DNA from: Streptomyces stelliscabiei
Lineage (GTDB): Bacteria; Actinomycetota; Actinomycetes; Streptomycetales; Streptomycetaceae
Length of the DNA: 64,000 nt
Assembly (NCBI RefSeq): GCF_014873495.1
Contig: NZ_JADBGF010000001.1
Coordinates: 3,968,001-4,032,000, forward strand
Direction: 5' to 3'
A program made the translations under genes and the position numbers. This document shows positions 9,658 to 16,681 of this stretch, piece by piece; within the stretch, counting starts at the first letter, position 1; the number at the start of each line of letters is the position of its first letter. The notes below the pieces were generated by a model that saw only the letters and a list, made by a program, of their open reading frames with translations, did not search any database and was not told the origin of the DNA.

Positions 9658-10575
9658 ATGACGTCGTTGTCACCTCAGTCCTCACTTTCGCGCATCCGAG
9701 TCGGCTCGGCGCCCGACTCCTGGGGCGTCTGGTTCCCCGACGACCCCCAGCAGGTCCCCTGGCAGCGCTTCCTCGACGAGGTCGCCGCTTCCGGATACGA
9801 GTGGATCGAGCTGGGGCCGTACGGCTATCTGCCGACCGACCCGGCGGTCCTCGCCGAGGAGACCGCCAGGCGCGGCCTGAAAGTGTCGGCCGGCACGGTC
9901 TTCACCGGGCTGCACCACGGCCCCGACGTCTGGGAGAAGACCTGGGCGCACGTGGCCGACAACGCGGTCCTCGCGCAGGCCATGGGCGCCGAGCACCTGG
10001 TCGTCATCCCGTCGTTCTGGCGGGACGACAAGACGGGCCAGGTACTGGAGCCCAGCGAGCTGACCGTCGAGCAGTGGCGGCACCTCACCCAGCTCACCGA
10101 GCGGCTCGGGCGGGAGGTGCGGGAGAAGTACGGCCTGAAGATCGTCGTCCACCCGCACGCCGACACCCACATCGACAGCGAGGAGAACGTCGTCCGCTTC
10201 CTGGACGGCACCGACTCCTCGGTGGTCTCGCTCTGCCTGGACACCGGGCACTACGCCTACTGCGGCGGCGACAGCGTCAAGCTGATCGAGACCTACGGCG
10301 AGCGCATCGGCTATCTGCACCTCAAGCAGGTCGACCCCGAGATCCTGGCGGACGTGCGGGCGAACGAGGTGCCGTTCGGGCCCGCCGTCGCCCGGGGCGT
10401 GATGTGCGAGCCGCCGAAGGGCGTGCCCGAGCTGGGGCCGGTGCTGGCCGCCGCGGCGAAGCTGGACGTGGATCTGTTCGCGATCGTCGAGCAGGACATG
10501 TACCCGTGCGAGCCGGACACTCCGCTGCCGATCGCCCAGCGGACCCGGGCCTTCCTGAGGTCCTGCGGGGCGTAG
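9658..10575 (+). CDS. Sugar phosphate isomerase/epimerase family protein (inosose dehydratase/isomerase-like)
   Basis: A 305-residue AP-endonuclease-2-type TIM barrel. The N terminus is GSAPDSWGVWFPDDPQQ, followed by YEWIELGPYGYLP. Metal-ligand candidates are a Glu (IELGP), His and Asp in VVHPHADTH, Asp-x-x-His in LDTGHYAYCGGD, His in YLHLKQVD, and Glu in AIVEQDMYP. This family supplies inosose dehydratase (IolE) and inosose isomerase (IolI/IolH) steps, and it is divergent from iolC across a shared operator region, so a role in inositol conversion is likely. I cannot separate dehydratase from isomerase by eye. The ATG at 9658 was chosen because the family's conserved block begins about 13 residues later; a TTG at 9598 is possible but would cover the promoter. 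Confidence 0.8.
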   Translation: MTSLSPQSSLSRIRVGSAPDSWGVWFPDDPQQVPWQRFLDEVAASGYEWIELGPYGYLPTDPAVLAEETARRGLKVSAGTVFTGLHHGPDVWEKTWAHVADNAVLAQAMGAEHLVVIPSFWRDDKTGQVLEPSELTVEQWRHLTQLTERLGREVREKYGLKIVVHPHADTHIDSEENVVRFLDGTDSSVVSLCLDTGHYAYCGGDSVKLIETYGERIGYLHLKQVDPEILADVRANEVPFGPAVARGVMCEPPKGVPELGPVLAAAAKLDVDLFAIVEQDMYPCEPDTPLPIAQRTRAFLRSCGA

Positions 10576-10752
10576 GCGCTCCGCCGGGGGCCGGCGTGCC
10601 GGGAAGCGCCGGGGACTGCGGGGTCGGCGGCGGGCCGCGGGTGGCCCGGGGCCGGTCGCGCAGTTCCCCGCGCCCCTGAGGGGGCGCTGCGGCTGGGCCT
10701 GCCTGACGGAGCGTGCCTGACGGAGTGCCGTACCTGAGCGGTGCTCAATTTC
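10576..10752. other. Intergenic region carrying one copy of a dispersed GC-rich repeat
   Basis: A GC-rich spacer with no credible gene. The segment at 10656-10679 matches the one at 13047-13070 exactly over 24 nt (core GCAGTTCCCCGCGCCCC), so it is a dispersed intergenic repeat. From general familiarity, this sequence is common between genes in Streptomyces. Confidence 0.75.
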
Positions 10753-10795
10753 GTCACTCGTGTCACAAAAGACACCTTTGCGTCACGAGTGTCAC
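10753..10795. promoter_or_regulatory. GTCAC-box cluster with inverted repeat (probable operator)
   Basis: Four GTCAC pentamers start at 10753, 10762, 10782 and 10791, two pairs each 9 nt apart. CACTCGTG (10755-10762) and CACGAGTG (10784-10791) are perfect inverted arms. A further GTCAC lies at 10813. The element is AT-richer than its surroundings and lies about 160-200 nt upstream of the small HTH gene. It looks like a binding site for a dimeric regulator; which one is unknown. Confidence 0.55.
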
Positions 10796-10952
10796 GTCTA
10801 CGCGGGTCTTCCGTCACGCGTGGTCCACGGGCCCTTGCCGGTGTTCACCCGCTGTCGTTGGCCGGTCACAGGCTAGTGATCGCCAGCGCAGCGCCCGGCT
10901 CCCCCGACGGCTTCCCGGCCGCCTCCGTGGCGCGCGCGGGGAGGTGCCTCTG

Positions 10953-11153
10953 ATGACCGACCGACGCCTCTGGTCGTACAAGGACATCGCGGCGCACATC
11001 CGTGTGCAGCCCGACACCGTCCGCTCGTACCGCAAACACGGGCTCCTGCCGCCGCCCGACCACATGGAGAACGGCAAGCCCTACTGGTACGCCGACACCG
11101 TGCGGGCCTGGGTCGCCTCCAGACCGGGCAACCGGGGGCGCAGGGGCGACTGA
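10953..11153 (+). CDS. Small MerR/excisionase-like helix-turn-helix protein
   Basis: A 66-residue basic DNA-binding protein. The winged helix-turn-helix reads WSYKDIAAHIRVQPDTVRSY, followed by RKHGLLPPPD and an aromatic stretch YWYADTVRAWVASRPG, as in MerR N-terminal or AlpA/excisionase-type domains that lack an effector domain. A GGGGAGGTG ribosome-binding site lies just before the ATG at 10953; the longer frame from 10713 runs through the GTCAC operator and is rejected. It ends with a basic tail (NRGRRGD). Its neighbours do not reveal its target, but the GTCAC cluster upstream is a candidate for its own binding. Confidence 0.82.
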   Translation: MTDRRLWSYKDIAAHIRVQPDTVRSYRKHGLLPPPDHMENGKPYWYADTVRAWVASRPGNRGRRGD

Positions 11154-11218
11154 CTCCCGCCGACCGCCGCTGCCGGCTGCTCGCAGCCCTTCCGGCTCCT
11201 CGTGACCAATTTCGCTTG

Positions 11219-11252
11219 TCCCCGGATCCGTTCGCCGTCCAGGATCCGGGGA
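11219..11252 (+). promoter_or_regulatory. Perfect inverted repeat abutting the acetyltransferase start codon
   Basis: TCCCCGGATCC (11219-11229) and GGATCCGGGGA (11242-11252) are perfect 11-nt complements separated by 12 nt. The right arm ends on the A of the ATG at 11252 and contains the only G-rich stretch that could act as a ribosome-binding site. It may be a DNA operator or an RNA hairpin that hides the translation start. Confidence 0.7.
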
Positions 11253-11863
11253 TGAGCTTTTCCCACAAGCCCGTACTCACCGGTGAGCGTGCCGTCCTGC
11301 GGCCGTTCACCGAGGACGACGCGCCCGCGATGGCGCGGATCCTGGCCGACCCGGAGGTCTTGCGGCTCACCGGCAGCCCGACCGGGGAGTTCGGGACGGA
11401 CCGGTTGCGTTCCTGGTACGGCAGCCGCAACGACCACGCCGATCGGCTCGACCTCGCCGTCGTGGACCGGGCGAGCGGCGAACTGGTGGGTGAGGTCGTC
11501 CTCAACGACTGGGAGGAGGCCAACCGCAGCTGCTGCTTCCGCATCCTGATCGGCCCCGGCGGGCGGGACCGGGGGCTCGGCACGGAGGCCGTCCGGCTGA
11601 TGGTCGGCCATGCCTTCGAGGAGGTCGGGCTGCACCGCGTGGCGCTGTACGTCTTCACCCACAATCCCCGGGCCCGGCGCGCCTACGAGAAGGCCGGCTT
11701 CGTCGCCGAGGGGATCGAGCGGCAGACCCTGTGGCAGGACGGGACGTGGATCGACGCCGTACGGATGTCGGTCCTCGCCCCGGAGTGGGCCGCCCGTCGG
11801 GGGCGTCCCGTCGGCCGCCGGGACGCCCCCGGCGGCGATCGGGTCAGCTCCACGGCTCGATGA
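11252..11863 (+). CDS. GNAT family N-acetyltransferase (RimJ/RimL-like)
   Basis: Transfers an acetyl group from acetyl-CoA to an amine; the substrate is not predictable. The 203-residue frame from ATG 11252 has the GNAT layout: LTGERAVLRPFTEDDAPAMARIL (strand 1/helix 1), GELVGEVVLNDWEE (strands 3-4), the acetyl-CoA pyrophosphate loop IGPGGRDRGLGTEAVRLMVGHAF (Arg/Gln-x-x-Gly-x-Gly/Ala type), and HRVALYVFTHNPRARRAYEKAGFVAEG (strand 5 and beyond), which is typical of the RimJ/L subgroup. A TTG at 11216 is an alternative start. The start lies in a perfect palindrome. The end overlaps the convergent alcohol dehydrogenase by 20 nt, so its last few residues are a species-specific tail. Confidence 0.88.
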   Translation: MSFSHKPVLTGERAVLRPFTEDDAPAMARILADPEVLRLTGSPTGEFGTDRLRSWYGSRNDHADRLDLAVVDRASGELVGEVVLNDWEEANRSCCFRILIGPGGRDRGLGTEAVRLMVGHAFEEVGLHRVALYVFTHNPRARRAYEKAGFVAEGIERQTLWQDGTWIDAVRMSVLAPEWAARRGRPVGRRDAPGGDRVSSTAR

Positions 11864-12887
11864 CCGTCACACCGCCGCCCGGTGCCGTGCCCATGGCCGC
11901 GAGGGCGGCGGGGGCCGCGTCCAGGGAGATCGTGGAGGTCACCAGGAGGTCGGGGCGCAGGACGCCGGCCCGGACCAGCTCCAGCATTCCGGGATAGGCG
12001 TGGGCCGCCATGCCGTGGCTGCCCAGCAGCTCCAGCTCCAGGGCGATCGCCCGGGCCATGGGGACGGGGGTGGTGCCCTCCGGGGACGGGAGCAGGCCCA
12101 CCTGGATGTGGCGGCCCCGGCGGCGGAGGCTGTTGACGGAGGCCGCGCAGGTGGCCGGGGAGCCGAGCGCGTCGAGGGAGAGGTGGGCGCCGCCGCCGGT
12201 CAGGTCGCGGATGGCCGCGGCGGTGTCGGGGCCGGCCGAGGCGTCCACGCATTCCGCCGCGCCGAAGTCACGGGCCAGGTCCAGGGCTCGGGGAGAGACG
12301 TCGACGGCGATCACTCGGGCGCCGGACGCCGCCGCGATCATCACCGCGGAGAGGCCCACGCCGCCGCAGCCGTGGACCGCGACCCACTCCCCCGGCGCGA
12401 CGCGGCCCTGTACGACGACCGCGCGGAACGCCGTGGCGAAGCGGCAGCCCAGGGCGGCCGCCGTGCCGTAGGACAGCTCGTCCGGCAGTGCCACCAGGTT
12501 CACGTCGGCGTGGTCCAGGGCGACGTACTGGGCGAACGAGCCCCAGTGGGTGAACCCCGGCTGGGTCTGGCGCTCACACACCTGCTGGTCCCCGGTCGCG
12601 CAGGCGGGGCAGGTGCCGCAGGCGCACACGAACGGGACGGTGACGCGGTCGCCGGGGCGCCAGGCGGTCACCGCGCCGCCGGTCGCCTCCACGACGCCGG
12701 CCAGTTCGTGGCCGGGGACGTGCGGGAGGGTGATGTCGGGGTCGTGGCCCTGCCAGCCGTGCCAGTCGCTGCGGCAGAGGCCGGTGGCCTCCACGCGGAC
12801 GACGACGCCGTGGGGGGTCGGGGTGGGGGTCGCGATGTCCTGCACCGTGGCCGGCTCTCCGAACCGTTCGAACACGACTGCGCGCAT
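11844..12887 (-). CDS. Zinc-dependent alcohol dehydrogenase (MDR superfamily)
   Basis: A 347-residue NAD(P)-dependent medium-chain dehydrogenase. The catalytic zinc ligands are visible as Cys in GLCRSDWHGW (about 38), the His-Glu pair in PGHELAG (about 60) and Cys in LGCRFATAF. The structural zinc loop is FVCACGTCPACATGDQQVC (four Cys). The Rossmann glycine motif is VHGCGGVGLSAVMIAAASGARV. The N terminus MRAVVFERFGEP is standard, with the ATG at 12887 after AAAGGCGGG. It stands alone and converges on the acetyltransferase. The substrate (a primary or secondary alcohol) cannot be read from the sequence. Confidence 0.93.
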   Translation of the reverse strand: MRAVVFERFGEPATVQDIATPTPTPHGVVVRVEATGLCRSDWHGWQGHDPDITLPHVPGHELAGVVEATGGAVTAWRPGDRVTVPFVCACGTCPACATGDQQVCERQTQPGFTHWGSFAQYVALDHADVNLVALPDELSYGTAAALGCRFATAFRAVVVQGRVAPGEWVAVHGCGGVGLSAVMIAAASGARVIAVDVSPRALDLARDFGAAECVDASAGPDTAAAIRDLTGGGAHLSLDALGSPATCAASVNSLRRRGRHIQVGLLPSPEGTTPVPMARAIALELELLGSHGMAAHAYPGMLELVRAGVLRPDLLVTSTISLDAAPAALAAMGTAPGGGVTVIEPWS

Positions 12888-13180
12888 GTGCGCCCGCCTT
12901 TCGCATGTGGCTGGTGATCTCTGCCGGGCCCGGCCAGCATCGCATTGTGGGTGGGTGGGGTTTTTCGCCCCCGCCGCCCCTACCCTTCCCATCCCCCAGG
13001 GGCCTGCGCCCCTTCGACCCCCATCTGACGGCTCGGTGGGGGCTTGTCGCGCAGTTCCCCGCGCCCCTGAAAAGCAGGGGCTGCGCCCCTTTCGACCCGC
13101 AGCCGCAGGCCCGGTGGGGGTTCTCGCGCCGTTCCCCGCGCCCCCTGAGGGGGCGGGGACCTTCGGGCCTGCCCGCCCCC
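12888..13180. repeat. Intergenic block with two copies of the dispersed GC-rich repeat
   Basis: About 290 nt without a credible gene. Positions 13047-13070 repeat 10656-10679 exactly. A diverged second copy (one base different in the core, one base longer) is at about 13124-13148. Each is followed by an imperfect self-complementary GC run (GAAAAGCAGGGGC, CCCCCTGAGGGGGCGG). The second copy lies next to the MMPL gene stop and could serve as its terminator. Confidence 0.7.
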
Positions 13181-15418
13181 TCAGGGGGTGGAGTGGGTGG
13201 TGACCTTTTCCCGTTCCGGCTCGGGGTGGGGCTCCGGCTCGGGCGGTCGGCCGCCCTCGCTCACTCCGAACCGCTCGTGGAACCTTCGCAGCGGGGCCGG
13301 GGCCCACCAGGTCGCGCGGCCGGTCAGGCGCATGACCGCCGGGACCAGGAGGCTGCGGATGACCATGGCGTCCATGAGGACGGCGAGGGCTATGCCGAGG
13401 CCGAGCATCTTGGTGTTGGTGACCCGGGAGGTGCCTATGGCGATCATGACGACGGCGAGGATGACCGCGGCGGCGGTGATGAGGCCCCCGGTGCGTTGCA
13501 GGCCGAAGCGGACGGAGGCGATGTGGTCGCCGGTGTGGTCGTACTCCTCCTTGATGCGGGAGAGCAGGAAGACGCCGTAGTCCATGGAGAGGCCGAAGGC
13601 CACGCAGAACATCAGGACCGGGAGGGTCGTCTCGATGGAGCCGGGGCTGGTGAAGGCGAGGAGCCCGGTGAGGTGGCCGTCCTGGAAGACCCAGACCAGC
13701 GCGCCGAACATCGCGGTGAGGCTGAGGGCGTTCAGCAGGACCGCCTGGAGGGGGATCAGCACACTGCCGGTCAGGAGGAAGACCAGGATCAGGGTGACCG
13801 TCGCGATGAAGCCGAGGGCCCAGGGGATGCCGTCGCCTATCGCCGACTTCGTGTCGACCAGGACCGCCGCCGTGCCCGTCACCGAGGTGTCGAAGGGGGT
13901 GCGCATGGCCCGGATGTCGTGCACCAGGCGCTGGGCGGCCTCGTCGACCGCGTCGCCCTCGGGCTGCACGGTGAAGTAGGCCCAGTCGCCGTGGACCAGG
14001 GGGCCCTCCACGCTGAGCACGTCGGGCAGGTCGGCCAGCCGCTGCCGGTAGGTGGCGTACTCCGTCTTCGTCGCCCCTCCTTCCGTCAGCACCGCCAGAC
14101 CGCCGCCGGGGGTGCCGGGGAAGCCTTCGCGGAGGTGCTGCTGGACGACGTGGGACTCGGCGGTCGAGGGAAGCTGGCGGTCGTCCGCCGTGCCGAACTT
14201 CACGCCCAGGAAGGGCAGGCCGAGCAGGAGCAGGCCGGCGGTCGTGGCGACGGCGAAGTAGGGGGCCCGGCGCATGACGAGGGCTGCCGTACGGCCCCAG
14301 GCCGCGCCCTCCTCCACGGCCGGGGCGTCGGCCCCGCCGGGGTCCGCGCCCTTGCGGCGGCGGAACAGCTTGCGCAGGTCCAGGGCGTTGACGCGGTCGC
14401 CGAGGAGGACCAGGGCCGCCGGGAGCAGGATCAGGGCGGCCGCCGCGGCCAGGAGGACCACCGCGATGCCCGCGTAGGCGAAGGACTTCAGGAAGTACTG
14501 CGGGAAGACCATCATGGCGGCCAGGGAGACGGCGACCGTGAGGGCGGAGAACAGGACGGTGCGGCCGGCGGTGCGCAGGGTGGTGGCGACGGCCGTCAGG
14601 GAGTCGGCGCCGCCCGCCAGCTCCTCGCGGAAGCGGCGCACGATGAACAGCGCGTAGTCGATCGCCAGGCCCAGGCCCATGGCCGTGGTGAGGTTCAGGG
14701 CGAAGACCGAGACGTCGGTGACCTCGGTGAGGCCGCGCAGGATCGCGTTGGTGCCGAGGATCGCGACGATGCCCACGCCGAGCGGCAGCAGGGCGGCGAC
14801 CGCGCTGCCGAAGACCATGACCAGCAGGACGAGCGTCACCGGCAGGGCGATCATCTCGGCCCGCAGCAGGTCCTCCTGGATGGTGGTCTGCATCTCGTGG
14901 CGCACGGCGAGGATGCCGCCGACCTTGACCTCGACGGGGCCGTGCGTGCCGCGGAACTCCGGGGCGATGCGGTCCAGGGTCTTGTTGACCGCGGTGTCGT
15001 CGCCGGTGAGGCGGGCCGCTATCAGCGCCTCCCCGCCGTCCTTCGCGCGCAGGGCGGGGGCGCGCGTCTGCCAGTAGGAGGCGACGCCCCTGACTCCCTT
15101 CTCGGCGGCGAGCCGCTCGGTCAGCCGCTTGGCCTCGGCGGCGACGGCCGGATCGTCGACCGAGGCCCTGCCCGCGTCGACGAGCAGCAGGAAGTTCGGC
15201 TGGGAGTCGGGGAACTCGCGCTCCAGGGCCTTCGTCGCGTACGTGGACTGGGCGGCCGGGTCCTCCCAGCCGCCGCTGCCGAGACGGTCGGCGACACCGC
15301 TGCCCGCCATCACAGCGAGAGCGGTGAGCACCAGGGCGACCAGCAGGGAGAGCCGGGGGCGGGCGGTCACGAACCGGGTCCAGCCCCCCACCCGGGGTGG
15401 CCGGTTGACTTCGGTCAT
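13181..15418 (-). CDS. MMPL/RND-family membrane transporter
   Basis: A 745-residue exporter of the MmpL/YdfJ type, driven by the proton gradient. The layout is one N-terminal helix (about 21-40), a large outside loop (about 45-175), a first bundle of helices with the family's DYALF motif (GLAIDYALFIVRRFREEL), a second outside loop, and a second bundle carrying GLSMDYGVFLLSRIKEEY. The paired Asp-Tyr motifs are the proton-relay residues. The C-terminal tail is Pro/Glu-rich. It is divergent from a TetR regulator with a large palindrome between them, so TetR control is very likely. Cargo is unknown; actinobacterial homologues move lipids, pigments or drugs. Confidence 0.92.
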   Translation of the reverse strand: MTEVNRPPRVGGWTRFVTARPRLSLLVALVLTALAVMAGSGVADRLGSGGWEDPAAQSTYATKALEREFPDSQPNFLLLVDAGRASVDDPAVAAEAKRLTERLAAEKGVRGVASYWQTRAPALRAKDGGEALIAARLTGDDTAVNKTLDRIAPEFRGTHGPVEVKVGGILAVRHEMQTTIQEDLLRAEMIALPVTLVLLVMVFGSAVAALLPLGVGIVAILGTNAILRGLTEVTDVSVFALNLTTAMGLGLAIDYALFIVRRFREELAGGADSLTAVATTLRTAGRTVLFSALTVAVSLAAMMVFPQYFLKSFAYAGIAVVLLAAAAALILLPAALVLLGDRVNALDLRKLFRRRKGADPGGADAPAVEEGAAWGRTAALVMRRAPYFAVATTAGLLLLGLPFLGVKFGTADDRQLPSTAESHVVQQHLREGFPGTPGGGLAVLTEGGATKTEYATYRQRLADLPDVLSVEGPLVHGDWAYFTVQPEGDAVDEAAQRLVHDIRAMRTPFDTSVTGTAAVLVDTKSAIGDGIPWALGFIATVTLILVFLLTGSVLIPLQAVLLNALSLTAMFGALVWVFQDGHLTGLLAFTSPGSIETTLPVLMFCVAFGLSMDYGVFLLSRIKEEYDHTGDHIASVRFGLQRTGGLITAAAVILAVVMIAIGTSRVTNTKMLGLGIALAVLMDAMVIRSLLVPAVMRLTGRATWWAPAPLRRFHERFGVSEGGRPPEPEPHPEPEREKVTTHSTP

Positions 15419-15505
15419 GGTGCGGTGTCCCCTTCAGTCTGGTCCGTCGCTCGACCCGTGCCGCGCGCGGCCGGGTGCCACGGGAGCACCGAGCCATACA
15501 CTGGA

Positions 15506-15558
15506 AAACACGAGAGATCGCTCGCGTTTCACCAGAATGCGAGCGACCACTCGTGTTT
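15506..15558. promoter_or_regulatory. Double TetR-type operator between MMPL and TetR genes
   Basis: Outer arms AAACACGAG (15506-15514) and CTCGTGTTT (15550-15558) are perfect complements. Inner arms TCGCTCGC (15518-15525) and GCGAGCGA (15539-15546) are too. Read another way, it holds two copies of CGAG-N6-CTCG (15511-15524 and 15540-15553), 29 nt apart, each itself palindromic. This fits two TetR dimers on one DNA segment, controlling both divergent genes. Confidence 0.85.
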
Positions 15559-15590
15559 GTCAATCACGTCCGGAAAGCTGGGGATAACTC

Positions 15591-16292
15591 GTGCCCGTGA
15601 ACCAGGAGAAGGAACAGCCGCGCCGCCGTCAGGCACGCGGCGAGCGCCGCATCGCCCAGCTCCTCGAAGCCGCGGCCTCCGTGTTCTGCTCGACCGGGTA
15701 CGCCGCCGCCAGCACCAACGCCATCGCCCGCGAGGCGGGGGTCTCGCCCGGGACGCTCTACCAGTTCTTCCCGAACAAGGAAGCGATCGCGATCGAGCTG
15801 AGCGAGCGGCTCATGCACGAGATGCGCGAGACGTACGGCGAGGCGCTCGCCCCGGTGGATCCGGCGACCCCGCTGGAGGAGGCCGTGGCGGCCGCCGTCG
15901 ACCGCTTCATCGACTTCAACTGCCGACACCCGGTGATCTTCACGCTGATGCACGGCCCGGACGTACCCGGCCGGATCGCCGAGCAGCACGACGCGGTGCA
16001 CACGGCCCTGCTCGCGCGGATCGAGGCGCTGCTCACCCCGTTCCTGCCCGACGCGCCGGCCGCAGACATCTCGCGTACCGCGCACGTCTGCGTGGCCATG
16101 TACAAGGCCGGCCTGGAGCTGGTGCTCGGCCGTGAGGGCGCCGAGCGCGACGCCTATGTGCAGGAGCTGAAGAACGTCCTGCTCCGCTACCTGGAGCCCC
16201 TGGTGGGCAACTGCCCGCCCGCCACCCCTTCCAGCGCCCCCGCCGCACCTTCGAGCACCCCCGGCGCCCCGGTCCGCACCCCGACCCCCTGA
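15591..16292 (+). CDS. TetR family transcriptional regulator
   Basis: A 233-residue repressor. The N-terminal TetR domain reads GERRIAQLLEAAASVFCSTGYAAASTNAIAREAGVSPGTLYQFFPNKEAIAIEL, with a textbook helix-turn-helix and the recognition segment PGTLYQFFPNKEAI. The C-terminal ligand domain is followed by a Pro/Ala/Ser-rich tail (about the last 28 residues) of no clear function. The GTG at 15591 is preceded only by a weak ribosome-binding region (GGGGATAA). It sits head-to-head with the MMPL exporter across the 15506-15558 palindrome, so it most likely represses that exporter and itself and is released by a transported compound. Confidence 0.92.
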   Translation: MPVNQEKEQPRRRQARGERRIAQLLEAAASVFCSTGYAAASTNAIAREAGVSPGTLYQFFPNKEAIAIELSERLMHEMRETYGEALAPVDPATPLEEAVAAAVDRFIDFNCRHPVIFTLMHGPDVPGRIAEQHDAVHTALLARIEALLTPFLPDAPAADISRTAHVCVAMYKAGLELVLGREGAERDAYVQELKNVLLRYLEPLVGNCPPATPSSAPAAPSSTPGAPVRTPTP

Positions 16293-16325
16293 CCCACCCG
16301 GCCCGCCGCCCCGGCCGGACCTCTC

Positions 16326-16353
16326 TTGGATTCATACCCCTAGGGGGTATAAG
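16326..16353 (+). promoter_or_regulatory. copZ promoter with CsoR-type copper operator
   Basis: ATACCCCTAGGGGGTAT (16334-16350) is a near-perfect palindrome of the kind recognised by the copper-sensing repressor CsoR. It lies between TTGGAT (16326-16331) and TATAAG (16348-16353), a plausible -35/-10 pair 16 nt apart. Bound CsoR would cover the promoter; Cu(I) would release it. csoR itself is not in the window. Confidence 0.9.
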
Positions 16354-16407
16354 CTGAACGAACAGAAGGGTTACTCGAACCCCACCCGCCCCCTCAAGGA
16401 GTACGAC

Positions 16408-16647
16408 ATGACCGCCGAGACCGACACCCAGGGCTCCGTCACCGCCGTCTACAAGGTGAGCGGCATGAGCTGCGGGCACTGCGAGGGCGCCGTATCCGGC
16501 GAGATCACCGAGCTGGCCGGCGTCTCCTCCGTCAAGGCCGTCGCCTCCACCGGCGAGGTCACCGTGGTCTCGGCCGCCCCGCTCGACGAGGAGGCCGTGC
16601 GCGCCGCCGTGGACGAGGCGGGCTTCGAGCTGGTCGGCAAGGTCTGA
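16408..16647 (+). CDS. copZ: Copper chaperone CopZ (heavy-metal-associated domain)
   Basis: A 79-residue cytoplasmic Cu(I) carrier. After a short acidic leader it is one ferredoxin-like HMA domain with the metal-binding loop GMSCGHCEGAV (Cys-x-x-Cys) and the usual C-terminal VRAAVDEAGFELVGKV. The ATG at 16408 follows a CAAGGAG ribosome-binding site. It lies 35 nt before copA and behind a CsoR-type operator, so it should be induced by copper and hand Cu(I) to CopA. Confidence 0.95.
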   Translation: MTAETDTQGSVTAVYKVSGMSCGHCEGAVSGEITELAGVSSVKAVASTGEVTVVSAAPLDEEAVRAAVDEAGFELVGKV

Positions 16648-16681
16648 GACCGGCCACGGTACGGACGTCACGGGCACGGAC

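Noticed and set aside
11844..15563. A 1239-codon minus-strand frame joining an Arg-rich stretch to the alcohol dehydrogenase
   Set aside because: Only the part from 12887 is a real enzyme; the rest is a frame-shifted shadow of the MMPL gene and the intergenic repeat.
12905..16135. A 1076-codon plus-strand frame across the MMPL and TetR genes
   Set aside because: Shadow of two well-supported genes; low-complexity Gly/Asp/Glu composition, and it crosses the divergent promoter and operator.
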